5,238 nucleotides of DNA, taken from assembly GCA_902463835.1 (NCBI GenBank), contig CABQGZ010000288.1:1-5238 (forward strand), given 5' to 3'. The DNA is from an uncultured Lachnospiraceae bacterium (GTDB lineage: Bacteria; Bacillota; Clostridia; Lachnospirales; Lachnospiraceae). Shown one piece after another: positions 1 to 5,238 of this stretch. The notes under the pieces are model-generated. The model made no database searches. It worked only from the letters and a program-made list of their open reading frames with translations, and was not told the origin of the DNA. Position numbers and translations under genes: made by a program. The stretch's first letter is position 1, and every line of letters begins with the position of its first letter.

Positions 1-1
1 G

Positions 2-130
2 CGGCAAGCTGTACCTACAGCTATCTTGCAGTATCTGCGTCAAACCTCGGAGATAACGAACTATGCGGGCTTCAGGTATTTGTGTCTGTACAAGTACCTG
101 AGCCCGCACTTTTTGAGTATAATGCTATAA
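2..130 (+). CDS. possible C-terminal fragment of a convergent gene entering from the left edge
   Basis: This frame is open from the window edge to a TAA at 128-130 (about 42 codons) and has no start inside the window. The translation has a protein-like, aromatic-rich texture (for example NYAGFRYLCLYKYLSPHF), but I do not recognise a family. Its last third lies across the strong hairpin at 64-108, which would be unusual for a gene's own terminator. A competing frame (frame 3) ends earlier, at TAA 51-53, 10 nt before that hairpin, which is the normal spacing for an upstream gene. I cannot tell which of the two, if either, is translated. If real, the gene converges on the minus-strand operon. 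Confidence 0.2.
   Translation, partial: RQAVPTAILQYLRQTSEITNYAGFRYLCLYKYLSPHFLSIML
7..22. repeat. 16-nt near-perfect palindrome
   Basis: The arms AGCTGTA (7-13) and TACAGCT (16-22) are exact reverse complements separated by CC. The two-base centre is too short for a full RNA hairpin, so only part of the stem could form in RNA. As DNA it could be a dimeric protein site, or it could be chance. It lies within the possible coding tail at the left edge. Confidence 0.4.
64..114 (+). terminator. rho-independent terminator-like hairpin reading rightward
   Basis: The left arm (64-83) and right arm (90-108) form 19 pairs, including a GC-rich base (GCGGGC with GCCCGC), with one bulged T at 72 and a 6-nt loop (GTCTGT, 84-89). 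The single non-Watson-Crick pair, T79 with G94, is an allowed U.G pair in plus-strand RNA but an A.C mismatch in minus-strand RNA. The right arm is followed almost at once by TTTTT (110-114). This is the geometry of an intrinsic terminator for a plus-strand transcript entering from the left. In the other direction there is no T-run after the stem. What it terminates is off the window or is the short frame at the left edge. Confidence 0.55.
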
Positions 131-256
131 GTCCTGGTTGCATGAGCTCAAGACCCTTACGTATTCAAGTAACTACAAGCTCATGCTGTTCTCTTCCTCG
201 CTGGTTTTGCGAAACTTTGTAAGATACTGCATAGTTTCATTTGCTGGTATACAGCT
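131..256. other. intergenic stretch with no supported gene
   Basis: Together with its flanking hairpins, this is part of the 340-base left end that lacks a convincing complete gene. A 68-codon frame starting at TTG 138 runs through it, but it has no ribosome binding site, crosses the operon terminator hairpin and overlaps the stop of the last operon gene, so I do not call it. The only structure I see is the inverted repeat at 140-186. No tRNA, riboswitch or insertion-sequence end was recognised. Confidence 0.5.
140..186. repeat. 9-bp perfect inverted repeat with 29-nt spacer
   Basis: GCATGAGCT at 140-148 is the exact reverse complement of AGCTCATGC at 178-186. The spacer contains a smaller complementary pair, TTAC (157-160) and GTAA (169-172), so a stem with an inner stem can be drawn. 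No T-run follows on either strand, so it does not look like a terminator. It sits in the gene-poor left end between the two terminator-like hairpins. It may be a structured RNA element, a protein site or chance. Confidence 0.4.
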
Positions 257-299
257 CCAAAACAAGAGCGCGTCTGACAGGGACACCCTCTTGCTTTGG
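257..299 (-). terminator. probable operon terminator hairpin
   Basis: On the minus strand, about 42 nt after the TAG of the TPR-like gene, bases 299-282 pair with 274-257 around a 7-nt loop (281-275). There are 17 pairs and one internal G.G mismatch (287 with 269). Two of the pairs (294/262 and 285/271) are G.U in minus-strand RNA but A.C in plus-strand RNA, which points to selection on the minus-strand transcript. The 3' arm includes TTTT (262-259), so the U-run is inside the stem rather than after it. That makes it a less classical terminator, though still the best candidate for ending the three-gene transcript. Confidence 0.55.
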
Positions 300-340
300 G
301 GCGTTCCCTTCGCCGCAAACAAACCCATGCCCTTCTTTCG

Positions 341-1063
341 CTAAACCAGCATTTTTCGGTACTCCGCTTTCAGCTCTTCCAGACGTTCCTCCCACAGTTC
401 TTCGTTCCCTGGCATCGCTGTCTCTGTCAATACAGAATCCTTCCCATATGCCTGCGCGGATTCCGCCATCCTTCTGGCATCCTCATAGGCCTGGGCCGAC
501 TCCGCCCTCTGATTCCGCTCGAACGCCTTTCCAAACCACTCCGCCGCCTCGTCAAAAAGGAATAATCCCGCGTATGCCACTCCAAGGTTATGGCATACAT
601 CCCCGGACAGCTTCCGGTACTGGCTTTTTCCCTCACCCATCTGAAGCAGCCGTTCATATTCCCGGATACACCGCAGATACTTTTTGTTCTGCAGCAGACG
701 ATCCGCTTTCAGCTTCTGGCGCTCCAGTTCATCCTTGTTCTCCAGCGCAAGACAGTAAGCCTTGATGTCACGAAGCTCCTCATCTGAGTACATACCGGTC
801 TCTTTTAACAGAAACCAGGCACACCAGAGAGCATCCCTGCCCTGCCTGCGAAGCTCCCGCAGGCTCTCGGAAAGCCTCGGCAGCTCCAGTTCCCCGGACA
901 GCCAGTCATACAGCTTGTCTCCCATGACCGTTTCGTCCAGTCGCTCCATATTCTGATAGAGATAAAAGCACAGTTCTTCGATCGTCCACAGCTCCATGTC
1001 CGCTGCCTCCAGATAGTAGGGCCGCTTCGCTGTCTGCTCTCTGCAAATCCACAATTCACTCAT
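341..1063 (-). CDS. hypothetical protein with TPR-like helical repeats (third gene of the operon)
   Basis: This encodes 240 residues of unknown function. The N-terminus (about 1-40: MSELWICREQ, then a PYY and TIEELCFYLYQN stretch) resembles a conserved opening I associate with small proteins next to DUF5716/DUF5717 genes in Clostridia; this is recalled, not searched. Residues about 40-112 are helical. About 115-141 and 154-184 look like tetratricopeptide helix pairs; the second has the pattern LGVAYAGLFLFDEAAEWFGKA. A charged C-terminal helix ends the protein. No signal peptide or membrane segment is visible. The start at 1063 is preferred over an in-frame ATG at 1117, because that one would overlap the preceding gene by 62 nt. 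The chosen start has GGGAG 10 nt upstream and overlaps the upstream stop by 8 nt, which suggests translational coupling. TPRs usually bind proteins, so an adaptor role is plausible but inferred. Confidence 0.85.
   Translation of the reverse strand: MSELWICREQTAKRPYYLEAADMELWTIEELCFYLYQNMERLDETVMGDKLYDWLSGELELPRLSESLRELRRQGRDALWCAWFLLKETGMYSDEELRDIKAYCLALENKDELERQKLKADRLLQNKKYLRCIREYERLLQMGEGKSQYRKLSGDVCHNLGVAYAGLFLFDEAAEWFGKAFERNQRAESAQAYEDARRMAESAQAYGKDSVLTETAMPGNEELWEERLEELKAEYRKMLV
446..505 (-). repeat. duplicated AESAQAY peptide with 39-bp period
   Basis: The heptapeptide AESAQAY occurs at residues 187-193 and again at 200-206 of the TPR-like protein, 13 residues apart. The underlying DNA copies differ at about five positions in 23, so the duplication is old and the peptide has been kept more faithfully than the DNA. 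It lies in the linker or helix after the second TPR-like unit. Confidence 0.6.
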
Positions 1064-2147
1064 CGATACAATACTCCCATACCTTTCCGCTGGATGGATA
1101 CCATCCGCCCAATCCAAGATCCTTCACCCGTACCAGCAGCTGCCCCTTCCCGGTGCCTCGAGTCTCAATGAGCAGCCGCGTGGCCTTTGGCGGTCGCTCC
1201 GGAAGATCCGTAAGCTGCAAGCTCTCGATTCTTGTCTCCCCGCTGTACGGATCCTTCAGCCAGACATCCACGCTTGGTTCCCCGTTCAGCAGCACCTGGC
1301 AGCTGCGCTCCACCTCGTAACAGCGCTCTCCAGCCTCCGCCAGATCATGAAAAAAGGTCTGATTTCCACAGTTCACCTTCAGAAATATATTTTTTGACAA
1401 GACCAGGTCGCCAAAATAAATATACCCTGCTTCCTTCTTATGTGCCTCATAAAGACTGCCGTAACAGGCCCCTCTGGAATACAGATTCTTCCCCTGAAAA
1501 GCCCTGCGCCCCCGGCACAGCACATGGAGGGAATCACAGAGCCACCCGCCCTCCAGTCCGTCTCCCGTAAGGTATACGGAGGATACGATTTTTCCCTTCA
1601 GCGCTTCCTCCGCCATTTGCGCGAAGTTCTCATCACGCTCCCCAAATATTTTAGGAAGTTCTCCCTGCAAAATCTCTCTGATCTCCACCCGCACAGGCCG
1701 GGTCCTTTCCCTTTTTTCCAGGCAGAGGCAGGTCACCTTATTTTCCTCACAGGCAAAAAGCACAACCTGGTGCTGCACCAGCTCTTTCGCCTGGTGCATG
1801 GCAAAATGGCAGAAGCTCTCCTTATCATCCTGCACAAACACCCGCTCTCGGGAGACGCCAAGCTGCTCCATGATACGCTTTAACAGCTTTACGCGCTCCA
1901 TATCCATATCCGCCAGGTGAAAGGTTACCGCCCCAATCCCGGAAAAATCCGTCATTCCCGGAACGTAGCGGATTACTTTCCGCAGATGAACGTCCAGATG
2001 TTCCATATCGGTAGGGATCCTGTAACGTTCCTCTCCGGCAACGGTACTCACCGTCTCCGGCTCCTCCATCCCTGGCCGATAGTAGCTTACCTGCGTCCAT
2101 TCCTCACTCAGGTCTATTCCGATATACATCTCTTGTCGTGACTCCAT
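1056..2147 (-). CDS. DUF5716-like protein with degenerate actin/Hsp70-type fold
   Basis: This encodes 363 residues of unknown biochemical function. I recognise it as resembling the DUF5716 family of Clostridia, from memory. The N-terminus (residues 7-23, YIGIDLSEEWTQVSYY) is a beta-hairpin of the kind that opens actin/Hsp70/ASKHA proteins, with D12 in the phosphate-1 position. Residues about 129-143 (VVLFACEENKVTCLCL) occupy the place of the second phosphate strand but lack the usual DxGGG signature. Residues 191-203 (VYLTGDGLEGGWL) resemble an adenosine-loop strand, followed by a helix and then RRAFQGKNLYSRGACYGSL (214-232), like the 'GAA' helix of Hsp70. About 240-363 is beta-rich and probably a separate C-terminal domain. 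The ATG at 2147 is well supported by AAGGAG 7 nt upstream; a second Met at residue 7 has weaker context. ATP binding is possible but unproven, and hydrolysis is doubtful. Confidence 0.85.
   Translation of the reverse strand: MESRQEMYIGIDLSEEWTQVSYYRPGMEEPETVSTVAGEERYRIPTDMEHLDVHLRKVIRYVPGMTDFSGIGAVTFHLADMDMERVKLLKRIMEQLGVSRERVFVQDDKESFCHFAMHQAKELVQHQVVLFACEENKVTCLCLEKRERTRPVRVEIREILQGELPKIFGERDENFAQMAEEALKGKIVSSVYLTGDGLEGGWLCDSLHVLCRGRRAFQGKNLYSRGACYGSLYEAHKKEAGYIYFGDLVLSKNIFLKVNCGNQTFFHDLAEAGERCYEVERSCQVLLNGEPSVDVWLKDPYSGETRIESLQLTDLPERPPKATRLLIETRGTGKGQLLVRVKDLGLGGWYPSSGKVWEYCIDE
1074..1078 (-). promoter_or_regulatory. ribosome binding site of the TPR-like gene
   Basis: GGGAG on the minus strand lies inside the 3' end of the DUF5716-like gene, 10 nt before the ATG at 1063. 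It decides between two in-frame starts in favour of 1063. The spacing is slightly long, which fits re-initiation by ribosomes finishing the upstream gene at the TGA 1058-1056. Confidence 0.6.
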
Positions 2148-2242
2148 ATGATTGCTCCTTATGACAAATAAATGTTCCCTCTTTCTGGTTACCTGCGCCG
2201 AAATTCTCTTGGGTACATACGCCCGTCATGCACTTGCTGTCG
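2148..2242 (-). other. 95-nt intergenic gap inside the operon
   Basis: The gap separates the DUF5717-like and DUF5716-like genes. It is longer than the 8-nt overlap between the next two genes. It holds the ribosome binding site of the downstream gene and half of an inverted repeat that begins in the upstream stop region. I see no convincing -35/-10 pair and no T-run terminator, so read-through transcription across it is the simplest reading. A reading frame crossing the gap is out of frame with both genes and has no good ribosome binding site. Confidence 0.5.
2155..2160 (-). promoter_or_regulatory. ribosome binding site of the DUF5716-like gene
   Basis: On the minus strand AAGGAG (2160-2155) precedes the ATG at 2147 by 7 nt. 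This fixes the start at the first Met rather than at the Met six codons later. It is a near-ideal Firmicute ribosome binding site, so this gene can be initiated independently of the gene before it. Confidence 0.8.
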
Positions 2243-2253
2243 CTATAGCAAGT
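2232..2253 (-). repeat. 7-bp inverted repeat spanning the stop codon of the DUF5717-like gene
   Basis: ACTTGCT (2232-2238) and AGCAAGT (2247-2253) are exact reverse complements around an 8-nt spacer. The TAG stop (2245-2243) of the DUF5717-like gene is inside the loop. No T-run follows on the minus strand, so it is not an intrinsic terminator. It could slow or protect the transcript at the gene junction, or be chance. Confidence 0.4.
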
Positions 2254-5238
2254 AAAAAAGTTCACTGCATTGTTGTTCTGTCTGCCTGTAATGGCTGTAC
2301 AACTGTGCCAGCTTTTCCAGATCGTCTTCCTGCGCACATTTTATCATGCGATTGATCCTGCCGTACCGGCTGCTATCTACGATATTGCCCTCTGCTTCTA
2401 TCGCATTTTCATCTAACGCGGTTTCCAGAATCAGATTCCCTGCCGCATCCTCTTCTCTAATAGAATAGGCAATCTTCTCCCCGAAAAATGCAATCACCGG
2501 CTTCGCAAAGATGCCCTCATACATATGCCGCATCACTTCTTCTCTCCCGCGGTATCGGATTGTCACAGCATGCTTCTGGTTGGTTCGATACTCCAGAATC
2601 AGCCGATCCTCCAGATGATATTTCCGCTTAAGACGTACCGGCAGCTTCCGATATATGGCAAAATACATCCCACGTCTCAGATAATCCTGCAGAAGCTCCT
2701 CCAAAAGCTTTTCCTGAGCCTGGCTCCGCTCCGGCTGCTCTATCACCCACCGAAGATACCCAAGCAGACAGGCGTCATTTAAGGTATCACGGAATCTTAC
2801 GCCAGCCAGCAGGCGCCGCTCCAGATAGGAAAAAATCTCCTTGGGTACAGACACATTCTTCACAAAATACTGGTAACCGCACCAGGACAGACAGGCATAC
2901 AGAATCAGCTCCTGTCCGCCAGCCTTGGCATAATCGAGAAATATCTCGCCTAATTTCGGAAGCATACGCACCTTGAACTGCTCCATGTCTGAAATAGCTG
3001 ACAGCCCACGCTCTGGTTCCTTTTGCAGCAGCACTTCTGTATACAGCTGCTGCATCAGAAAACGTTCCTCCAACTCATAGGCATCCAGTTCAAATTCCGA
3101 AAGGGCTGTACAGAGCCGCTCCATCTCCGCAAGACTTCCCATGAAATATTTTTCCAGATACCGCAGCACCGATTCACTGTATACGCCCTGACGCCAGATT
3201 GTGCTGCACAATCCCAGCAATGATTCGTCCTGTGCAAAGTGCAGTTTTGCGATTCTCTGATCCGCAAGCATAAGAAGACGATTGGCCGACATGCACCCGT
3301 CTTCCGTGCCATTCGACCTTTCTTCCCTCCGCACTTCTTCCACGCATACGGTTTGCTCCCCAAAAAGGGGCTTTAATTCCATCGCCTCCCGCGGCAGATG
3401 ACGTCCGCCTCGCTCATCCTCCAACAAAATGCAATACGGTTCCCGAAAGATGGGAACGGATGCCTGCCCCTTCACCAGTGGAACAACATGCTCCTTCTCC
3501 CGATTCCCATATACGACTGCCACACGGACGGCTTCCTTTTCCCTGCAGACAAGTTTATGGGTACACCTCACCTTAGCAAAAGCAGCTGCCAGCGTCTTCT
3601 CCTTTGCCGCATCCGGCAAAAATTCCTGGTACAGCAGCGCCAGATTCTCGTCAATTCTTCCCACCAGCAGCTGTTCCATGGCAAAATGCGCCATCTGCTT
3701 CCCATAAGTCTCATAGAGCCCTGCCTGCCGTGATTTATTTCTTACAATACTTGCATACAAAACCGCCTGTTTCTTCTCACTCAGACTGCTCTGATACTGA
3801 AAATAAAGCATAACCTTGCGCGGAAATTCTTCGATCTGCCGTGTCCCGGCACTGTCCATCCATGCCTCATACAAGCCTGCCAGAAGCAGTTCTTCCCGGA
3901 TTGCTCTGTCATACCAGGCAAACTGCTCCGGCCCCCGCATATTCCATTTGATACAGTAACCGCAGAGTGCCTTGAGCATCTCATCATCCTTTTTCACCTG
4001 ATAGCAAGCCTTCAGAATGCCATACCACACGGGATGAAACTGCCGGATCTCTGAAATAGATTTCAAAACCTGCTCCGCCATGGGAACCGTAAGCACCTGC
4101 TCCCTGGCCACCCAACACAGCAGTGATCGCTCAAAGCTCCCTGCCTTCTTCAACAGACAGATCTCCTGCTTCAGAAGATACCATGCCTCCACATACAATA
4201 AGGGGCTGTGCATCCCCTCCTGCACCTTTTCCTGAATCGCCAAAAATTTTCGGCTTCTGCTCAAATTCAACTCCGGATCCAGGAACAGCGTAATCAGAAA
4301 CAGCCGCATATCCTCCTGATTCCGCCGGTAGATCTCCTGTATCTGCCAAAATACGTTCTTGCTATAGGAAGGTTCCCCCTCCCAAAGCGTGCAGAGATAG
4401 AGATAATAGGCATAGAGCGGCGTATCCTTCCTCGGAAGCTTCTCCCGGAAGCTGGCGAAGATCCACTCTGCCTCCTGGCGCCGTTTCCCTATGAGCAGCA
4501 CTTGGGCATGGTACAGCATGTACCAGCCATTTTCCGGGCTTAACTCCCGCAGACGCTCCAGGCAGCTGCAGCTTTCCTTTGCCCATTCCCCCGCCCCCAT
4601 GCGCGAAAGTCGAAATTCCAGGTACAGCCTGGTCAGCCGGACAAGCAGCTGCTTTTCTTCCATATTCTTCCTGTCACAGCCCTTTTTCCCATACACGTCA
4701 TGGTCAGCTTCTGCATGCACGCCCTGGTCGGATTCCACATGCATGTTCTGACTGCCTCCCGACACACTTTCTGCATCCTTACGCGCCCCAAAAGCTTTGC
4801 ACCGGACACAAAACTTGCACTCCTCACTCTGTCCGGTTCCCCTAAGCGTAATCCTTCCATAATTATTCCCGCCATGCAGCTTGTCCGCCTGGATGAGAAT
4901 CTCCACCTCCGCAGAATTTCCCACGAAATCCTCGGTGGTAATCCGCTCTTTCAACGGCACAAGCGCCGGGCAGTCTGAGGTTACAGCAAGTGCTATGTAT
5001 CCCCACTGATTCTTGCGCACTTGAATGCTTCCCCGGACATCCTCTCTCACATTGGAAAATTCTTGCGTATTTTCTTCCACGCGAAAAGAAATTGGCTGTT
5101 TTTGCCCGCTTCCGATCAAAAATTCTTCCAGCTCCTGCATATCGGCATGCGCGCCACCCAGGCCTTGATAGAGAAGCCGCTCCCTCTCCCCCGCATGCTT
5201 CAGAATGCGTTCGAAGTAAGGAGCGATAAACATACGGT
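2243..5238 (-). CDS. DUF5717-like large multidomain protein, 5' end cut by the window edge
   Basis: At least 996 residues are present. The first Met seen (5233) is five bases from the edge, with no room for a ribosome binding site. The frame stays open to the edge, and I recall family members near 1,200 residues, so the true start is probably outside. Numbering from that Met: about 47-147 is a beta-sandwich-like domain ending in a C-x2-C-x2-C cluster (C139, C142, C145). About 150-190 is a polar linker with a small tandem repeat. About 195-555 is alpha-helical and solenoid-like. About 556-625 is a beta insert (KLVCREKEAVRVAVVYGN, then a PYCILLEDERGGRH turn). About 640-880 is helical again. About 885-950 is beta-rich (including GIFAKPVIAFFGEKIAYSI), followed by a final helix. 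I see no membrane segment and no catalytic motif. The architecture suggests a scaffold or assembly platform, which is inference. It is the first gene of the cluster within this window. Confidence 0.85.
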   Translation of the reverse strand, partial: RMFIAPYFERILKHAGERERLLYQGLGGAHADMQELEEFLIGSGQKQPISFRVEENTQEFSNVREDVRGSIQVRKNQWGYIALAVTSDCPALVPLKERITTEDFVGNSAEVEILIQADKLHGGNNYGRITLRGTGQSEECKFCVRCKAFGARKDAESVSGGSQNMHVESDQGVHAEADHDVYGKKGCDRKNMEEKQLLVRLTRLYLEFRLSRMGAGEWAKESCSCLERLRELSPENGWYMLYHAQVLLIGKRRQEAEWIFASFREKLPRKDTPLYAYYLYLCTLWEGEPSYSKNVFWQIQEIYRRNQEDMRLFLITLFLDPELNLSRSRKFLAIQEKVQEGMHSPLLYVEAWYLLKQEICLLKKAGSFERSLLCWVAREQVLTVPMAEQVLKSISEIRQFHPVWYGILKACYQVKKDDEMLKALCGYCIKWNMRGPEQFAWYDRAIREELLLAGLYEAWMDSAGTRQIEEFPRKVMLYFQYQSSLSEKKQAVLYASIVRNKSRQAGLYETYGKQMAHFAMEQLLVGRIDENLALLYQEFLPDAAKEKTLAAAFAKVRCTHKLVCREKEAVRVAVVYGNREKEHVVPLVKGQASVPIFREPYCILLEDERGGRHLPREAMELKPLFGEQTVCVEEVRREERSNGTEDGCMSANRLLMLADQRIAKLHFAQDESLLGLCSTIWRQGVYSESVLRYLEKYFMGSLAEMERLCTALSEFELDAYELEERFLMQQLYTEVLLQKEPERGLSAISDMEQFKVRMLPKLGEIFLDYAKAGGQELILYACLSWCGYQYFVKNVSVPKEIFSYLERRLLAGVRFRDTLNDACLLGYLRWVIEQPERSQAQEKLLEELLQDYLRRGMYFAIYRKLPVRLKRKYHLEDRLILEYRTNQKHAVTIRYRGREEVMRHMYEGIFAKPVIAFFGEKIAYSIREEDAAGNLILETALDENAIEAEGNIVDSSRYGRINRMIKCAQEDDLEKLAQLYSHYRQTEQQCSELFYLL
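4697..4744 (-). repeat. two imperfect 24-bp tandem repeats in the linker of the DUF5717-like protein
   Basis: Residues 164-171 (MHVESDQG) and 172-179 (VHAEADHD) are two copies of an eight-residue unit, [M/V]H[V/A]E[S/A]D followed by two variable residues. A partial third copy may begin at 180 (VY). The unit is rich in His and acidic residues and sits between the beta-sandwich and the helical region. It is likely a flexible, fast-evolving linker that could vary in copy number between strains. Confidence 0.55.

Noticed and set aside
39..44. TTGACG on the minus strand as a -35 promoter element
   Set aside because: The bases 17 nt downstream read CTGTAG rather than a -10 element, and no minus-strand gene start is visible before the window edge.
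118..123. TATAAT on the plus strand as a -10 promoter element
   Set aside because: No acceptable -35 hexamer lies 16-18 bases upstream, the extended TG is off by one base, and no supported plus-strand gene follows.
138..344. 68-codon plus-strand frame starting at TTG in the left intergenic region
   Set aside because: It has no ribosome binding site upstream, crosses the strand-biased operon terminator, overlaps the stop of the TPR-like gene, and its translation resembles no family I know.
241..765. 174-codon plus-strand open frame
   Set aside because: It is antisense to the TPR-like gene. Its Pro/Ser-rich composition is typical of the reverse complement of a charged, helical coding sequence.
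1064..1117. N-terminal extension of the TPR-like gene by 18 codons
   Set aside because: It would overlap the DUF5716-like gene by 62 nt, while the ATG at 1063 has a GGGAG site and a short coupling overlap.
1440..1883. 147-codon plus-strand open frame
   Set aside because: It lies wholly antisense to the DUF5716-like gene, with no ribosome binding site or recognisable domain.
2104..2337. 77-codon minus-strand frame bridging the gap between the two large genes
   Set aside because: It is out of frame with both neighbours, overlaps the DUF5717-like C-terminus and the DUF5716-like start, and has no credible ribosome binding site.
4208..4543. 111-codon plus-strand open frame, and similar plus-strand frames across 2500-5230
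   Set aside because: They are antisense to the DUF5717-like gene, whose uninterrupted frame of about 1,000 codons explains this stretch.

Overview
The window looks like a chromosomal segment from a Firmicute, most likely a Lachnospiraceae-type gut clostridium. Support comes from moderate GC content, AGGAGG-like ribosome binding sites, and a gene set I recognise, from memory, as the DUF5717/DUF5716 neighbourhood of Clostridia. No search was run, so the taxonomic call is an inference.

Layout: about 94% of the window is one minus-strand, three-gene cluster read from right to left. (1) 5238-2243 is a very large protein, cut by the right edge. It has a beta-sandwich N-terminal part, a long alpha-helical repeat region, a central beta insert, more helices and a beta-rich C-terminus; it resembles the DUF5717 family. 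(2) 2147-1056 is a 363-residue protein resembling DUF5716. It has a degenerate actin/Hsp70-like ATPase layout: a clear N-terminal GIDLS phosphate-1-like strand, but no canonical second phosphate loop. (3) 1063-341 is a 240-residue helical protein with TPR-like repeats. It overlaps the end of gene 2 by 8 nt (ATGAGTGA), so the two are probably translationally coupled. A long hairpin at 257-299 lies about 42 nt beyond the last stop codon. Its G.U pairs are valid only in the minus-strand transcript, so it is the best candidate for the operon terminator.

The left 340 bases hold no convincing complete gene. They are rich in inverted repeats: a 16-nt palindrome at 7-22, a strong hairpin followed by TTTTT at 64-114 that reads as a plus-strand terminator, and a 9-bp inverted repeat at 140-148/178-186. 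A short open frame (2-130, plus) enters from the left edge and may be the tail of a convergent gene.

How the genes may work together: a large beta/alpha-solenoid scaffold, an actin-fold protein that may no longer hydrolyse ATP normally, and a small TPR adaptor together suggest a multi-protein assembly. None of the three has a function I can name. No signal peptide or membrane segment is visible in the parts present, so a cytoplasmic location is the simplest reading. No mobile element, CRISPR array, tRNA or rRNA was recognised.
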